This document shows, one piece after another, positions 8,095 to 15,818 of a DNA stretch of 64,000 bases (position 1 is the first letter of the stretch; each line of letters begins with the position of its first letter). Below the pieces are notes generated by a model. The model was not told where the DNA came from. It did no database searches and saw only the letters and a program-made list of their open reading frames with translations. The stretch lies in contig JBBILQ010000001.1 in the NCBI GenBank assembly GCA_037444845.1, positions 73,749 through 137,748 of the forward strand, written 5' to 3'. Position numbers and translations under genes: made by a program. Origin of the DNA: JARYMI01 sp037444845. Lineage in GTDB: Bacteria; Acidobacteriota; Aminicenantia; Aminicenantales; UBA8522.

Positions 8095-8122
8095 TTGACA
8101 AGCCCAGACCTTTAAGTTAAAA
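8095..8122 (+). promoter_or_regulatory. Promoter close to the MFS gene start
   Basis: A perfect TTGACA (8095-8100), then a 16-nt spacer and TTAAAA (8117-8122). The predicted start near 8129 is about 3 nt before GTG 8132. AAGGG at 8121-8125 could also be a ribosome-binding site if transcription starts earlier. Confidence 0.35.
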
Positions 8123-8131
8123 GGGTCTCCC

Positions 8132-9304
8132 GTGACCAAAGAAAGACAAATCCTCATCTCCGCCTCTCTCTTCCATGCCCTCAACGATGCGGCTACTGTA
8201 GCCGTGCCGATGATCTTTCCCCTCCTCTACAGCCAACAGTTTATCATCCGCAGCTATTCTCAAATCGGGGTTCTGTCGAACCTCGGCCTGCTGACGACCT
8301 TTTTTTTTCAAATCCTCGTCGTCCAGGCGTCCCGAAGGCTCGGGTACAAATCCTTTCTCTGCCTGAGTTTTATCGGCATCTCTCTCACCTTGCTCCTGAT
8401 CTCTTGGGCGGCAGGGTTTGCGGCACTCCTTTTTCTTTACCTGCTTTTTCGCGCTTTTGATAGCTTCTATCACACGCTCGGCCTGGCCTGGGTCTCTCGG
8501 TCTCATCCCAGCCAGGGCATCGACCTGGCCATGGGAGTTCAGAGCGGGTCGGGCAACTTCGGCGTCTTTTTGGCTTTCATTTCCACGGGCTACCTGGCCC
8601 AGAGATTCGGCTGGCAGGTTCCGCTTCAATCCTGGTCGGCAGCTTGCCTCCTGCTCGGCCTGATGAGTTTCTTTCTTATCCGGAAAATCTCGTTTGCCTC
8701 CGATGACCTTGATTCCCTGGACTGGGCATCGTGGCGCCAGACCGTGGGCCGGGTCCGGGTCTATCTGGCCGGGTTCGTCTTCGGAGGAGCGTGTTGGGGC
8801 ATAACCGTCTATTTCGCGCCGTCGCTCCTGCACCACAAGTTCCATATCTCTATGGGTAAGACCGGTGTTTTCATGGCCTTCTGGATTGGCCTTGGAACGC
8901 TCATGACCTATCTTTTCGGCTCGTTGAGCCGCAAGCTCGGCAGGTCCAGGGTTTATGAGATGGGGATCGTGGGCGCTTCTTTTTCCCTCCTCATTCTCGG
9001 CCTCGCGCCAAAACCAGCGCTGGCCGCGTTCGGGCTGCTTTCGCTCGGGACGTTCCTCTTCCTCATCTACCCAGCTCTGCAGTCCTACGTGGGGAATGCC
9101 GTGCCCGCCTCAAACCAGGCGCAGGCCTTCAGCATCGTTTCGAACATCCAGATGATCTCGGGCGCGGCCGCTTCCCTTGTTGCCGGCTTCCTGTCAGACC
9201 GGTTCGGGATCAGCTCGCCCTTCCTCTTGATGGGCTGTCTGGGCGCAGCCGCGGCGCTCTTCTCTGCCCTGCCCCGCTTGTCCGCAGCTAAATTCAAAAC
9301 TTAG
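8132..9304 (+). CDS. MFS transporter, fosmidomycin-resistance-like subgroup
   Basis: A 390-residue protein with about 12 predicted hydrophobic helices in two halves separated by a polar loop (about residues 185-210). The first helix contains FHALNDAATVAVPMI, the H-x-x-N-D pattern seen in fosmidomycin-resistance-type MFS proteins. RRLGYKSF after helix 2 resembles the MFS loop motif. It would be an inner-membrane efflux or uptake carrier with unknown substrate. It starts with GTG. It is divergent from the asparaginase gene and is followed after 48 nt by the FAD oxidoreductase. Confidence 0.85.
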   Translation: MTKERQILISASLFHALNDAATVAVPMIFPLLYSQQFIIRSYSQIGVLSNLGLLTTFFFQILVVQASRRLGYKSFLCLSFIGISLTLLLISWAAGFAALLFLYLLFRAFDSFYHTLGLAWVSRSHPSQGIDLAMGVQSGSGNFGVFLAFISTGYLAQRFGWQVPLQSWSAACLLLGLMSFFLIRKISFASDDLDSLDWASWRQTVGRVRVYLAGFVFGGACWGITVYFAPSLLHHKFHISMGKTGVFMAFWIGLGTLMTYLFGSLSRKLGRSRVYEMGIVGASFSLLILGLAPKPALAAFGLLSLGTFLFLIYPALQSYVGNAVPASNQAQAFSIVSNIQMISGAAASLVAGFLSDRFGISSPFLLMGCLGAAAALFSALPRLSAAKFKT

Positions 9305-9352
9305 CAAACAATGGCCTAATAATGCCAAAAGCAAGAAAGAAAGGAGATTGCC

Positions 9353-11008
9353 ATGCTTAAAGACAAAATACTGAGAAGGGATTTCTTGACGGCGATGCTA
9401 GCCGGGATTCCCGCTCTATCTCTTGACTGGGACTCGTTTCCCACGGGCCGACAACCCGGGTCAGCCAAAGACCAATGGGATGCTATCATCATCGGTGCTG
9501 GCCTTGGCGGGCTAAGCTGCGCCGCTGGGTTTGCCCGTCAGGGATTCAAGCCGCTTGTCCTGGAGCAGCATTCCATCCCCGGCGGATATGCGACAACATT
9601 CAAACGTCCCGGCGGGTTTGAGTTTGATGTTTCATTGCACTCGACCACCGTGAATGAGCGCAACGGTTTCCGCAACCTTATTCCTGGTTTTCCCGAGATC
9701 AAAGACATTGAATTTGTGCCGCATAAAGGCCTTTATCGAGCCATTTTCCCGGATTACGATATCAGAGTGCCGCAAAAAGATATCGCCGGCTACATCAAAA
9801 TCCTGACCGGATACTTTCCTGAAGAAAAAGACGGCACTCAAAGGCTCTTCCAGGCAATGGAAGGCCTGGCTGCCGACCTCAACAAGTATTCGGGAATGGG
9901 TGGCAAGGTGGATATGTCCGCTTTTCCGCGCGATTTTCCTTATCTTTTCAAGAGCATAACCAGCACGTGGGGACAATTCCAGGATGCCTATATCAAAGAT
10001 TCCAAGCTCAAAGCTGTCATCTCCTCGCTCTGGGGATATTTTGGGCTTCCGCCTTCCAGGCTCGCCAGTATCTATTATGCCCTTCCCCTTGCAGCCTATC
10101 TCGCCGAAGGCGGGTATTACCCGATCGGCAAATCTCAAAAGATCAGCAACACTCTTGCCAGGTTCATCGAGGAGCGGGGCGGAAAAGTTGTGCTTAAGGC
10201 TCGTGTGGAAAAGATCCTCGTCAAAGACCGTGCCGCTTATGGAGTCAAAACGGCTGACGGGACAGAATTTACAGGGAGAGTCATTGTCTCCAACGCCAAC
10301 GCCTACGACACTTTCCATAAGATGATAGACAAGAAAGAATTCCTCAAGGATTATCTGGCCAGGATGGATCGCTTCAGCGTCAGTCTTTCCTCTTTTCAGA
10401 TCTTCCTGGGATTGAAGAAGGACCTGATCGGGGAGTTGGGAATTGCTGATACTGAGATCTTCTATGAGCCGGGCTATGATCATGAGGCAGGCTACGAGGC
10501 TGCCCTCAAGGCAGACGTTGAAAACAGCGGTTTCGGCCTGACTCTTTACGATAACCTCTATCCCGGGTATTCTCCAGAAGGAAAGAACACACTGAACATC
10601 ATCGTCCTTCAAGGATATGAGTCCTGGAAAAAATACGAGGCCGACTATTTTGCTGGCCAAAAAGACATGTACCGGGCAGAGAAAGAACGGCTGGCGAGTG
10701 TCCTGATCAGGAAAGTCGAAGATATGCTCCTGCCCGGACTGGCAAAGGCCATTGAAGTGAAGGAAATCGGGACGCCTTTAACCAACGTCCGCTACACAAG
10801 CAACTACCGCGGAGCGATTTATGGCTGGGACCAGACCCTGGATAATTCCATGCCGAGACGGCTCCCTCACAAGACCCCAGTCAAAAACCTTTATCTTGCC
10901 GGAGCCTGGACCCAACCTGGCCATGGCTATGGCGCCGTCATCCCCAGCGGCCTGGAGTGCTTCGGCGAGATAATGAGGGAGTGGCATCGGGACGACGCCA
11001 AAGAATGA
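9353..11008 (+). CDS. FAD-dependent oxidoreductase, phytoene desaturase / retinol saturase-like
   Basis: A 551-residue protein with a Rossmann FAD motif IIIGAGLGGLSCAAGFARQG near residue 46, followed by LEQHSIPGGYATTFKRPGGF, typical of the carotenoid isomerase/desaturase/retinol saturase group. A C-terminal block YLAGAWTQPGHGYGAVIPSG completes the FAD site. The N-terminus has RRDFLTAMLAG, a Tat-like signal, so export with bound FAD is possible. AAAGGAG lies 7 nt before ATG 9353. There are no carotenoid genes nearby, so the substrate may be another polyene, quinone or lipid. The family is secure; the reaction is not. Confidence 0.82.
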   Translation: MLKDKILRRDFLTAMLAGIPALSLDWDSFPTGRQPGSAKDQWDAIIIGAGLGGLSCAAGFARQGFKPLVLEQHSIPGGYATTFKRPGGFEFDVSLHSTTVNERNGFRNLIPGFPEIKDIEFVPHKGLYRAIFPDYDIRVPQKDIAGYIKILTGYFPEEKDGTQRLFQAMEGLAADLNKYSGMGGKVDMSAFPRDFPYLFKSITSTWGQFQDAYIKDSKLKAVISSLWGYFGLPPSRLASIYYALPLAAYLAEGGYYPIGKSQKISNTLARFIEERGGKVVLKARVEKILVKDRAAYGVKTADGTEFTGRVIVSNANAYDTFHKMIDKKEFLKDYLARMDRFSVSLSSFQIFLGLKKDLIGELGIADTEIFYEPGYDHEAGYEAALKADVENSGFGLTLYDNLYPGYSPEGKNTLNIIVLQGYESWKKYEADYFAGQKDMYRAEKERLASVLIRKVEDMLLPGLAKAIEVKEIGTPLTNVRYTSNYRGAIYGWDQTLDNSMPRRLPHKTPVKNLYLAGAWTQPGHGYGAVIPSGLECFGEIMREWHRDDAKE

Positions 11009-11014
11009 TGACTT

Positions 11015-11317
11015 TTATGGGTTCGCGATTTTTTCTTTTTTAGCGAACTCGAGATTTCTCACGCGGCTGGTATCCAGAAGAAAGCTGGCTACCTTTCCCG
11101 CCGCGTCGCGCTTGAACGTGAGATTCCAGATGCCCAGGACAAATCTGTCTTCAAGTGTGGGTTGCAGGGCTCCCGGAGGGGCGTTTCTATGGACGAAGCA
11201 GAGCTTCCCTTCTCTTAAATCAAGTCTGAAGGTTACGCCGAGTTCGTCGCTGGTGTAATCGCCTTCGTATTCTCTTGGTATTTTAGGGAAGCGCGAATAC
11301 TGATCTGTTCTCAGGAT
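11015..11317 (-). pseudogene. Detached C-terminal beta-domain, probably a gene remnant
   Basis: An open frame of about 100 residues beginning at the end of the D-aminoacylase gene but in another frame, with no good start codon: only CTG/ATC near the junction, and the ATG at 11359 lies inside the neighbour. It reads REYEGDYTSDELGVTFRLD, then RFVLGIWNLTFKRDAAGKV, and ends SRVRNLEFAKK. This resembles the small C-terminal domain often found on serine beta-lactamase-like hydrolases (EYxGxYxSxEL ... F.RDaxGkv..f ... RvrnlrF). It is probably the tail left after most of a gene was deleted, or a domain lost from a fusion by frameshift. Both are inferences. Confidence 0.5.
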
Positions 11318-13140
11318 TGCTTGAGCTTGAGGACGCGTCCAGGAAGCTGGCCGTTCCACCGCCCTTTCTCTATTACGATCTTTCCATTGACGAGAAGATA
11401 CTCCACGCCCCGGCTGTGTTGATGTGGGTTGGAGATTGACGTTGGGGTCTTGATGTTGTTGAGGTCGAGGACAACGATGTCGGCCTTATAGCCTTCTCTG
11501 ATCCATCCGCGATCGCTCCAGTTCATGATAGCGGCCGGCAGGGACGTCTGGGAGCGGATGACGTGGGCAAGCGGGACGGCCTTCCGTTCGAGGGCGTATT
11601 TCTTGATTTTGTGGAGGAAAGTCGAATAGGACCGGATGTGGAGCAGGCCGATTCCATAGAAGGGCGCTGTGCCGTCGCTTCCCGTCCCGACGTAATCTTT
11701 CTTCATGATGCGCTCAATGTCTTCCTCGCTCATCTGGAGCGGGATGCATTTGGCGCCCATGAGGTCGAGCTCGATGGCTGCGTCCTCGATGCTCTTTCCT
11801 TTGATCGCCGCCACCTCGGCCAGGGTTTTCCCTTCGAGGTTTTTCTCGACCGCAATCCCGACGACGATGTTTTCTGCGCCGACAGATTCCTCGATGCTCT
11901 GGCGGACCAGGCGTCGGATCCTCTCAACCTCAGCAGGGTCGCGAAGCCGGTCGATGAAGAAGCCTCTTTCCCGGGCGCTTTCAGGCCCCCGGAACGAATC
12001 CAGGTCAACAAGGCTTCGCGCCACAAGGCTAATCAGGCGCTGCCGCGGCAGGTCGGCCAGAAATCGCTCATGGCTGGGCGAGAGCGGGAAGAACGGCGTC
12101 ATCTTTTTGTAAAGGTCGAGGAGCTCGGCGTCGCGGAGATAGCCGAGGATATTCGTCACGTCCTCTGCCCTCAGCCCCTGGGCTGCTTTCTCTCCCAGCC
12201 AGGCCTCTCGCGGGATGAGCGGCCGGTACGGATAGCCGCTGGGAAACCTGTAGGGGTACTGGTCAGCCGTGATCGTTAACCCTCTGGCTTGAGCGTCTTC
12301 GATGAGCTGGCAGGCTTCTTTGGACAGGCCCCAGTTGGATTTGCCGAGCACTTTGAAATGCGAGATGTGGGCCCGCACTCCCGTCTTTTCCGAGATCTCC
12401 ACTGTTTCCCTGATCGCTTCGAGCAGCTTCTCCCTCTCGTCCCGCATATGGGTATGGTAGATTCCCTTATAAGGAGCAACGACTTTGACGAGCTCGATGA
12501 CTTCATCGGTCTTGGCAAATGAGCCAGGGACATAAATCAACCCGGTTGAGATTCCGTTTGCTCCTTGCTCCATGGCCTCTTTGACCAGCGCTTTCATTTG
12601 ATCAAGCTCGGAAGCTGTCGGCTCGCGGTTGTCCATACCCATGACGATCTGCCGAACCTGGCCGTGGCCGACGAGAAGCGCGGCGTTCGGCCCGATTCCT
12701 TCGTCTGTCCATGTTTTGATAAGGTCATCAGCTTTCTCGAAAATCGGCCAGGCGCTGCCCCCGCATTGGCCGACGACGACTGTGGTGACACCCTGGAGGA
12801 GGTAGTTAAGACATGACCGGTTCTCCCGAAAATACATGCCCTCATCCACATGGGTGTGGAGGTCAATGAAACCGGACGTCACATGACGACCGCGGGCATC
12901 GATGATTGCGGCAGCGCGGCCCTTGATTGACGGAGCCACTTTGACGATGGTGTCCCCTTTGATTGCGACCTCCGTGGCCTTTGCCGGCCCGCCGGAGCCG
13001 TCGAAGACCAGCCCGTTCTTGATCAAGAGGTCATAATCAGGCGAGCCCGCCTGCTGTTGTCCCCGCGGAGCGGATCCGCCAGTTAGGAAAAAAGCTATGG
13101 CCGACGCCAGGATCATCCCCAAGAATGTCCTTTTTTTCAT
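11311..13140 (-). CDS. N-acyl-D-amino-acid deacylase (D-aminoacylase) family amidohydrolase, exported
   Basis: A 609-residue amidohydrolase with a signal peptide (MKKRTFLGMILASAIAFFLTG). Metal and active-site elements typical of D-aminoacylase are present: FIDLHTHVDEG, the bridging Cys in VVVGQCGGSAW, HTHMRDER, HISHFKVLGK and GTGSDGTAPF. A C-terminal beta-sandwich segment contains the ADIVVLDLNNI block. It would hydrolyse N-acyl-D-amino acids or D-amino-acid-containing peptides outside the cytoplasm, useful for recycling peptidoglycan or racemised protein. It lies 61 nt downstream of three other amidohydrolases on the same strand. Metal ligands look intact, unlike two of those neighbours. Confidence 0.9.
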   Translation of the reverse strand: MKKRTFLGMILASAIAFFLTGGSAPRGQQQAGSPDYDLLIKNGLVFDGSGGPAKATEVAIKGDTIVKVAPSIKGRAAAIIDARGRHVTSGFIDLHTHVDEGMYFRENRSCLNYLLQGVTTVVVGQCGGSAWPIFEKADDLIKTWTDEGIGPNAALLVGHGQVRQIVMGMDNREPTASELDQMKALVKEAMEQGANGISTGLIYVPGSFAKTDEVIELVKVVAPYKGIYHTHMRDEREKLLEAIRETVEISEKTGVRAHISHFKVLGKSNWGLSKEACQLIEDAQARGLTITADQYPYRFPSGYPYRPLIPREAWLGEKAAQGLRAEDVTNILGYLRDAELLDLYKKMTPFFPLSPSHERFLADLPRQRLISLVARSLVDLDSFRGPESARERGFFIDRLRDPAEVERIRRLVRQSIEESVGAENIVVGIAVEKNLEGKTLAEVAAIKGKSIEDAAIELDLMGAKCIPLQMSEEDIERIMKKDYVGTGSDGTAPFYGIGLLHIRSYSTFLHKIKKYALERKAVPLAHVIRSQTSLPAAIMNWSDRGWIREGYKADIVVLDLNNIKTPTSISNPHQHSRGVEYLLVNGKIVIEKGRWNGQLPGRVLKLKQS

Positions 13141-13201
13141 CTCACTCTCTCCTTTGTTTTTTTAGTTGGCAGCATTCTTTATTTCTACAGATCGGCGCCG
13201 C

Positions 13202-14491
13202 TTATTTTTTCTCTTTGTTTCTCGGTTTGTATTTTTCCAGGAGCTCGGTGTAGATGCTGGATAGGTCAACTTCCTGGCCGTCTATAAAAACTCGGCTGAT
13301 CGTGGTCCGGAGCTCGAGGATGTCGCCGTTGGCCAGGACGATGTTGGCGAGCTTCCCTTTCTCCAGGCTTCCCATGATGTCGGCGACTCCTAATATCTCT
13401 GCCGGGTTGATGGTCACAGCCCTGAGCGCCTCGCGCTTATCGAGGCCGAAAGCTGCCGCCTTTGCGGCATGATAGGGAAGGTCTTTGGCCAGGCTGGCGC
13501 TCTGGGAGGAAAAGGCGATCTTTACTCCTGCCTTCTGGAGCGCTGCCGGGTTTCGGTAGAGGGCGTCGTATCCATCTTCCCAGCTCGGCGGCATGTCGTA
13601 GAGAGAGCCGATAACTGCGGGAATTCCGGCCTCGGCAATTTCCTCTGCAACTTTCCATCCCTGAGTCACGCCAAAGAAGATGGCTTTTATTTTTTCTTCC
13701 TGGACAAACTTGATGGCCGCCCGGATATCCTTATCCGCGTAAACCGAGATCATCAGGGGCAACTCACCGTCGACCACCGGCAGGAGGAAATCGAGTTTTT
13801 CATCAAACTCCGGCATAGGAAGGAGCAGGTTCTTTGCTGCTGTCTCCCTCCTCTTCTGATAAAACCGGGCCTTGTTCAGCCAGTCTTTGAGCTCGATCAC
13901 TTGCTTGGAAGCTTCTTCCTGGGGCGCCTGTTCTCGCTGGAAGCCACGCCTGCTGATTGACGGAAATTCCACGTGCATGGCCACAGGGCTCTTGATGACC
14001 ATCTCACCCGGGGTCCAGCCGGTGAGCCTGATGAGCCCGCTCTGGCCAGCGATAAGCCCGCCCGAAGGAACGACCAGAGCGGCCGTGATGCCGTTGGATC
14101 TGGTAATCGGGATGTGCATCGAATCAGGCCTCAGGGCTTCCGTCGACCTGAGCTGCGGGTTGATTCTTCCTGTTTCCCGGTGGTCGATCGTCGCCGGGAT
14201 GGAGCTGATTTCAGAAAGACCGAGAAAGCAGTAACTGTCGATCATCCCAGGATAGGCGTAAAACCCGGCACCGTCCACGATCCTGGCGCCGACCGGGATC
14301 ACGATGTCCTTACCGATGGCTTCAATAAATTTATCCTTAATGAGGATGGTCCCGGCGGGAATATCGTCCCCGACCACGGGGACAATGTGGACGTTTTTGA
14401 CAGCCGTGTACGGTTTGGTCTCATTCTGGCCGAAGACGAGCGAAGCCACAATGAAGAGGATTGAAAAGAGTATCAGGATGTGTTTTTTCAT
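13202..14491 (-). CDS. Amidohydrolase-family protein with degenerate HxH metal motif, exported
   Basis: A 429-residue protein with an N-terminal signal peptide, an N-terminal sandwich strand (AVKNVHIVPVVGDDIPAG) and the C-terminal block MGSLEKGKLANIVLANGD, a standard amidohydrolase pattern. At the first metal site, where catalytic relatives read D-x-H-x-H, it has GMIDSYCFLG, so both histidines are missing. It may be a non-catalytic partner of an active paralogue or use altered chemistry. ATG 14491 is preferred to the in-frame GTG at 14503: it follows the upstream gene's stop (14500) by 8 nt, with GGGGTGAGG as ribosome-binding site. It is part of a four-gene run. Confidence 0.82.
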   Translation of the reverse strand: MKKHILILFSILFIVASLVFGQNETKPYTAVKNVHIVPVVGDDIPAGTILIKDKFIEAIGKDIVIPVGARIVDGAGFYAYPGMIDSYCFLGLSEISSIPATIDHRETGRINPQLRSTEALRPDSMHIPITRSNGITAALVVPSGGLIAGQSGLIRLTGWTPGEMVIKSPVAMHVEFPSISRRGFQREQAPQEEASKQVIELKDWLNKARFYQKRRETAAKNLLLPMPEFDEKLDFLLPVVDGELPLMISVYADKDIRAAIKFVQEEKIKAIFFGVTQGWKVAEEIAEAGIPAVIGSLYDMPPSWEDGYDALYRNPAALQKAGVKIAFSSQSASLAKDLPYHAAKAAAFGLDKREALRAVTINPAEILGVADIMGSLEKGKLANIVLANGDILELRTTISRVFIDGQEVDLSSIYTELLEKYKPRNKEKK

Positions 14492-14499
14492 GTTTGACC

Positions 14500-15807
14500 T
14501 CACCCCTTTTTCGGTTCCTTTTTTTGCTTGGCCGCTTCTTCCCGCTCGCTGAGATACTGGCTCCGGTCGAAATAAACCTCTCCCTCGATGATCGTCATTT
14601 CGCAGCGGGTGTAGGCGCTCAGAGGATGTTCGTTGAAGATGGCCACGTCGCCGTGCTTGCCCGCTTCGAGGCTGCCGGCGATTTTCTCAACGCCGAGCTG
14701 GATGGCCGGGTTGAGCGTGACGAGTTTGAGCGCTTCTTCTTCGGGAAGGCCTCCGTACTTGATGGCCTTTGCAGCGTCGTTGAAGAGCCGGCGAATCCGC
14801 TCGGCGCTATCGGAGTTGATGGAGACGAGAATTCCGTTCTGGGCGCAATAGGCGGCCATCGGCGCGATGCCTTCTGCCGCCTCGACTTTGTAAGCCCAGT
14901 TGTCGAGGAAGATAGAAATGCCGATGCCTTCCCCGGCGAGCTCGGGCACGATCTTGTAGGCCTCGGGAATGTGTTCGAAACAGGCAATCTTGAAGCCGAA
15001 TTCCTTGGACAGGTTGATGAACTCCAGGGTCTCGTCGGCCCTGTAAGAGTGGCAACGGGCGACGAGGTTCCCACGCAACAGCTCAGCCAGAGTATCGAGC
15101 CTCAGGTCTCGCCGCGGGGGCAGCAGCGTTTTCGGAGGACTCTTGGATTTGCTGACCTCGTTGTACCGATCCCATTGGCTCATGTATGTCCTGGCTCTGA
15201 GGAGTTCTCTCCGGATGATGGCGTTGACGCCCATCCGGGAGACTGGATAACGCGGCGGGCCGGTTGCGCCTATCCGGTTGGCCTGCTTGGGATTTTCTCC
15301 AAGGGCAAACTTGAGGGCTTTGTAAGCCTGGGGAACGACGAGCTCATCGGACGGACGGCCTCTTTTTAGCTTCAAAGTCACGTTCCGGCCGCCGATCGGG
15401 TTCGCTGAGCCGTGCATCGTGTGGACCATGGTCACGCCGCCGCTCAAAGCGGTAAAAATGGACAGGTCCTCGGCGTCAATGACGTCGGCCATGTCAACCT
15501 CAGCGGTGATGACGTCGCCGGTTTCGTTCGTTCCTGAGAGCGCAATGTGCGAATGCGAATCGATGATCCCGGGCAGGACAAACTTTCCGGAAGCGTCGAT
15601 GACCTGAACTCCAGGAGGAGCTTGGATATTTTCCCCGATCTGCTTGATGATTCCTCCCATGATCAGGATGTCACCCCTGGGGATGACGCCCTTTGTTACG
15701 GTCAGGATTGTCCCGTTTTTGACCAGCAGGCTCCCGCCCGGCCAGGCCGGCGAAGCGGCGAAGCTGAGGATAAGAATACACGAGAAGAGAAATATCATCT
15801 TTTTCAT
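14500..15807 (-). CDS. Amidohydrolase (imidazolonepropionase-like) with intact HxH, exported
   Basis: A 435-residue protein with a signal peptide ending near SPAWPGG, VKNGTILTVTKGVIPRGDIL, then PGIIDSHSHIALSG with the HxH pair. Further conserved elements are VTMVHTMHGSANPIGG, VARCHSYRADET and ISINSDSAE, matching the later metal and catalytic His and Asp positions. The C-terminal block is IAGSLEAGKHGDVAIFNEHP. The family hydrolyses cyclic amides, peptides (prolidase-like) or imidazolones; the exported location points to peptides. It sits 11 nt downstream of the 15819 gene and 8 nt upstream of the 13202 gene, so the three are almost certainly cotranscribed. Confidence 0.85.
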   Translation of the reverse strand: MKKMIFLFSCILILSFAASPAWPGGSLLVKNGTILTVTKGVIPRGDILIMGGIIKQIGENIQAPPGVQVIDASGKFVLPGIIDSHSHIALSGTNETGDVITAEVDMADVIDAEDLSIFTALSGGVTMVHTMHGSANPIGGRNVTLKLKRGRPSDELVVPQAYKALKFALGENPKQANRIGATGPPRYPVSRMGVNAIIRRELLRARTYMSQWDRYNEVSKSKSPPKTLLPPRRDLRLDTLAELLRGNLVARCHSYRADETLEFINLSKEFGFKIACFEHIPEAYKIVPELAGEGIGISIFLDNWAYKVEAAEGIAPMAAYCAQNGILVSINSDSAERIRRLFNDAAKAIKYGGLPEEEALKLVTLNPAIQLGVEKIAGSLEAGKHGDVAIFNEHPLSAYTRCEMTIIEGEVYFDRSQYLSEREEAAKQKKEPKKG

Positions 15808-15818
15808 GGTAGCCTCCT

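Noticed and set aside
8117..8845. 242-codon minus-strand frame opposite the MFS gene
   Set aside because: Its highly charged, repetitive composition mirrors hydrophobic helices on the other strand; there is no family match.
9632..10660. 342-codon minus-strand frame opposite the FAD oxidoreductase
   Set aside because: The plus strand has full FAD-binding motifs and a ribosome-binding site; this is a shadow frame.
11563..12279. 238-codon plus-strand frame opposite the D-aminoacylase
   Set aside because: Shadow of a gene with full catalytic motifs; no family match.
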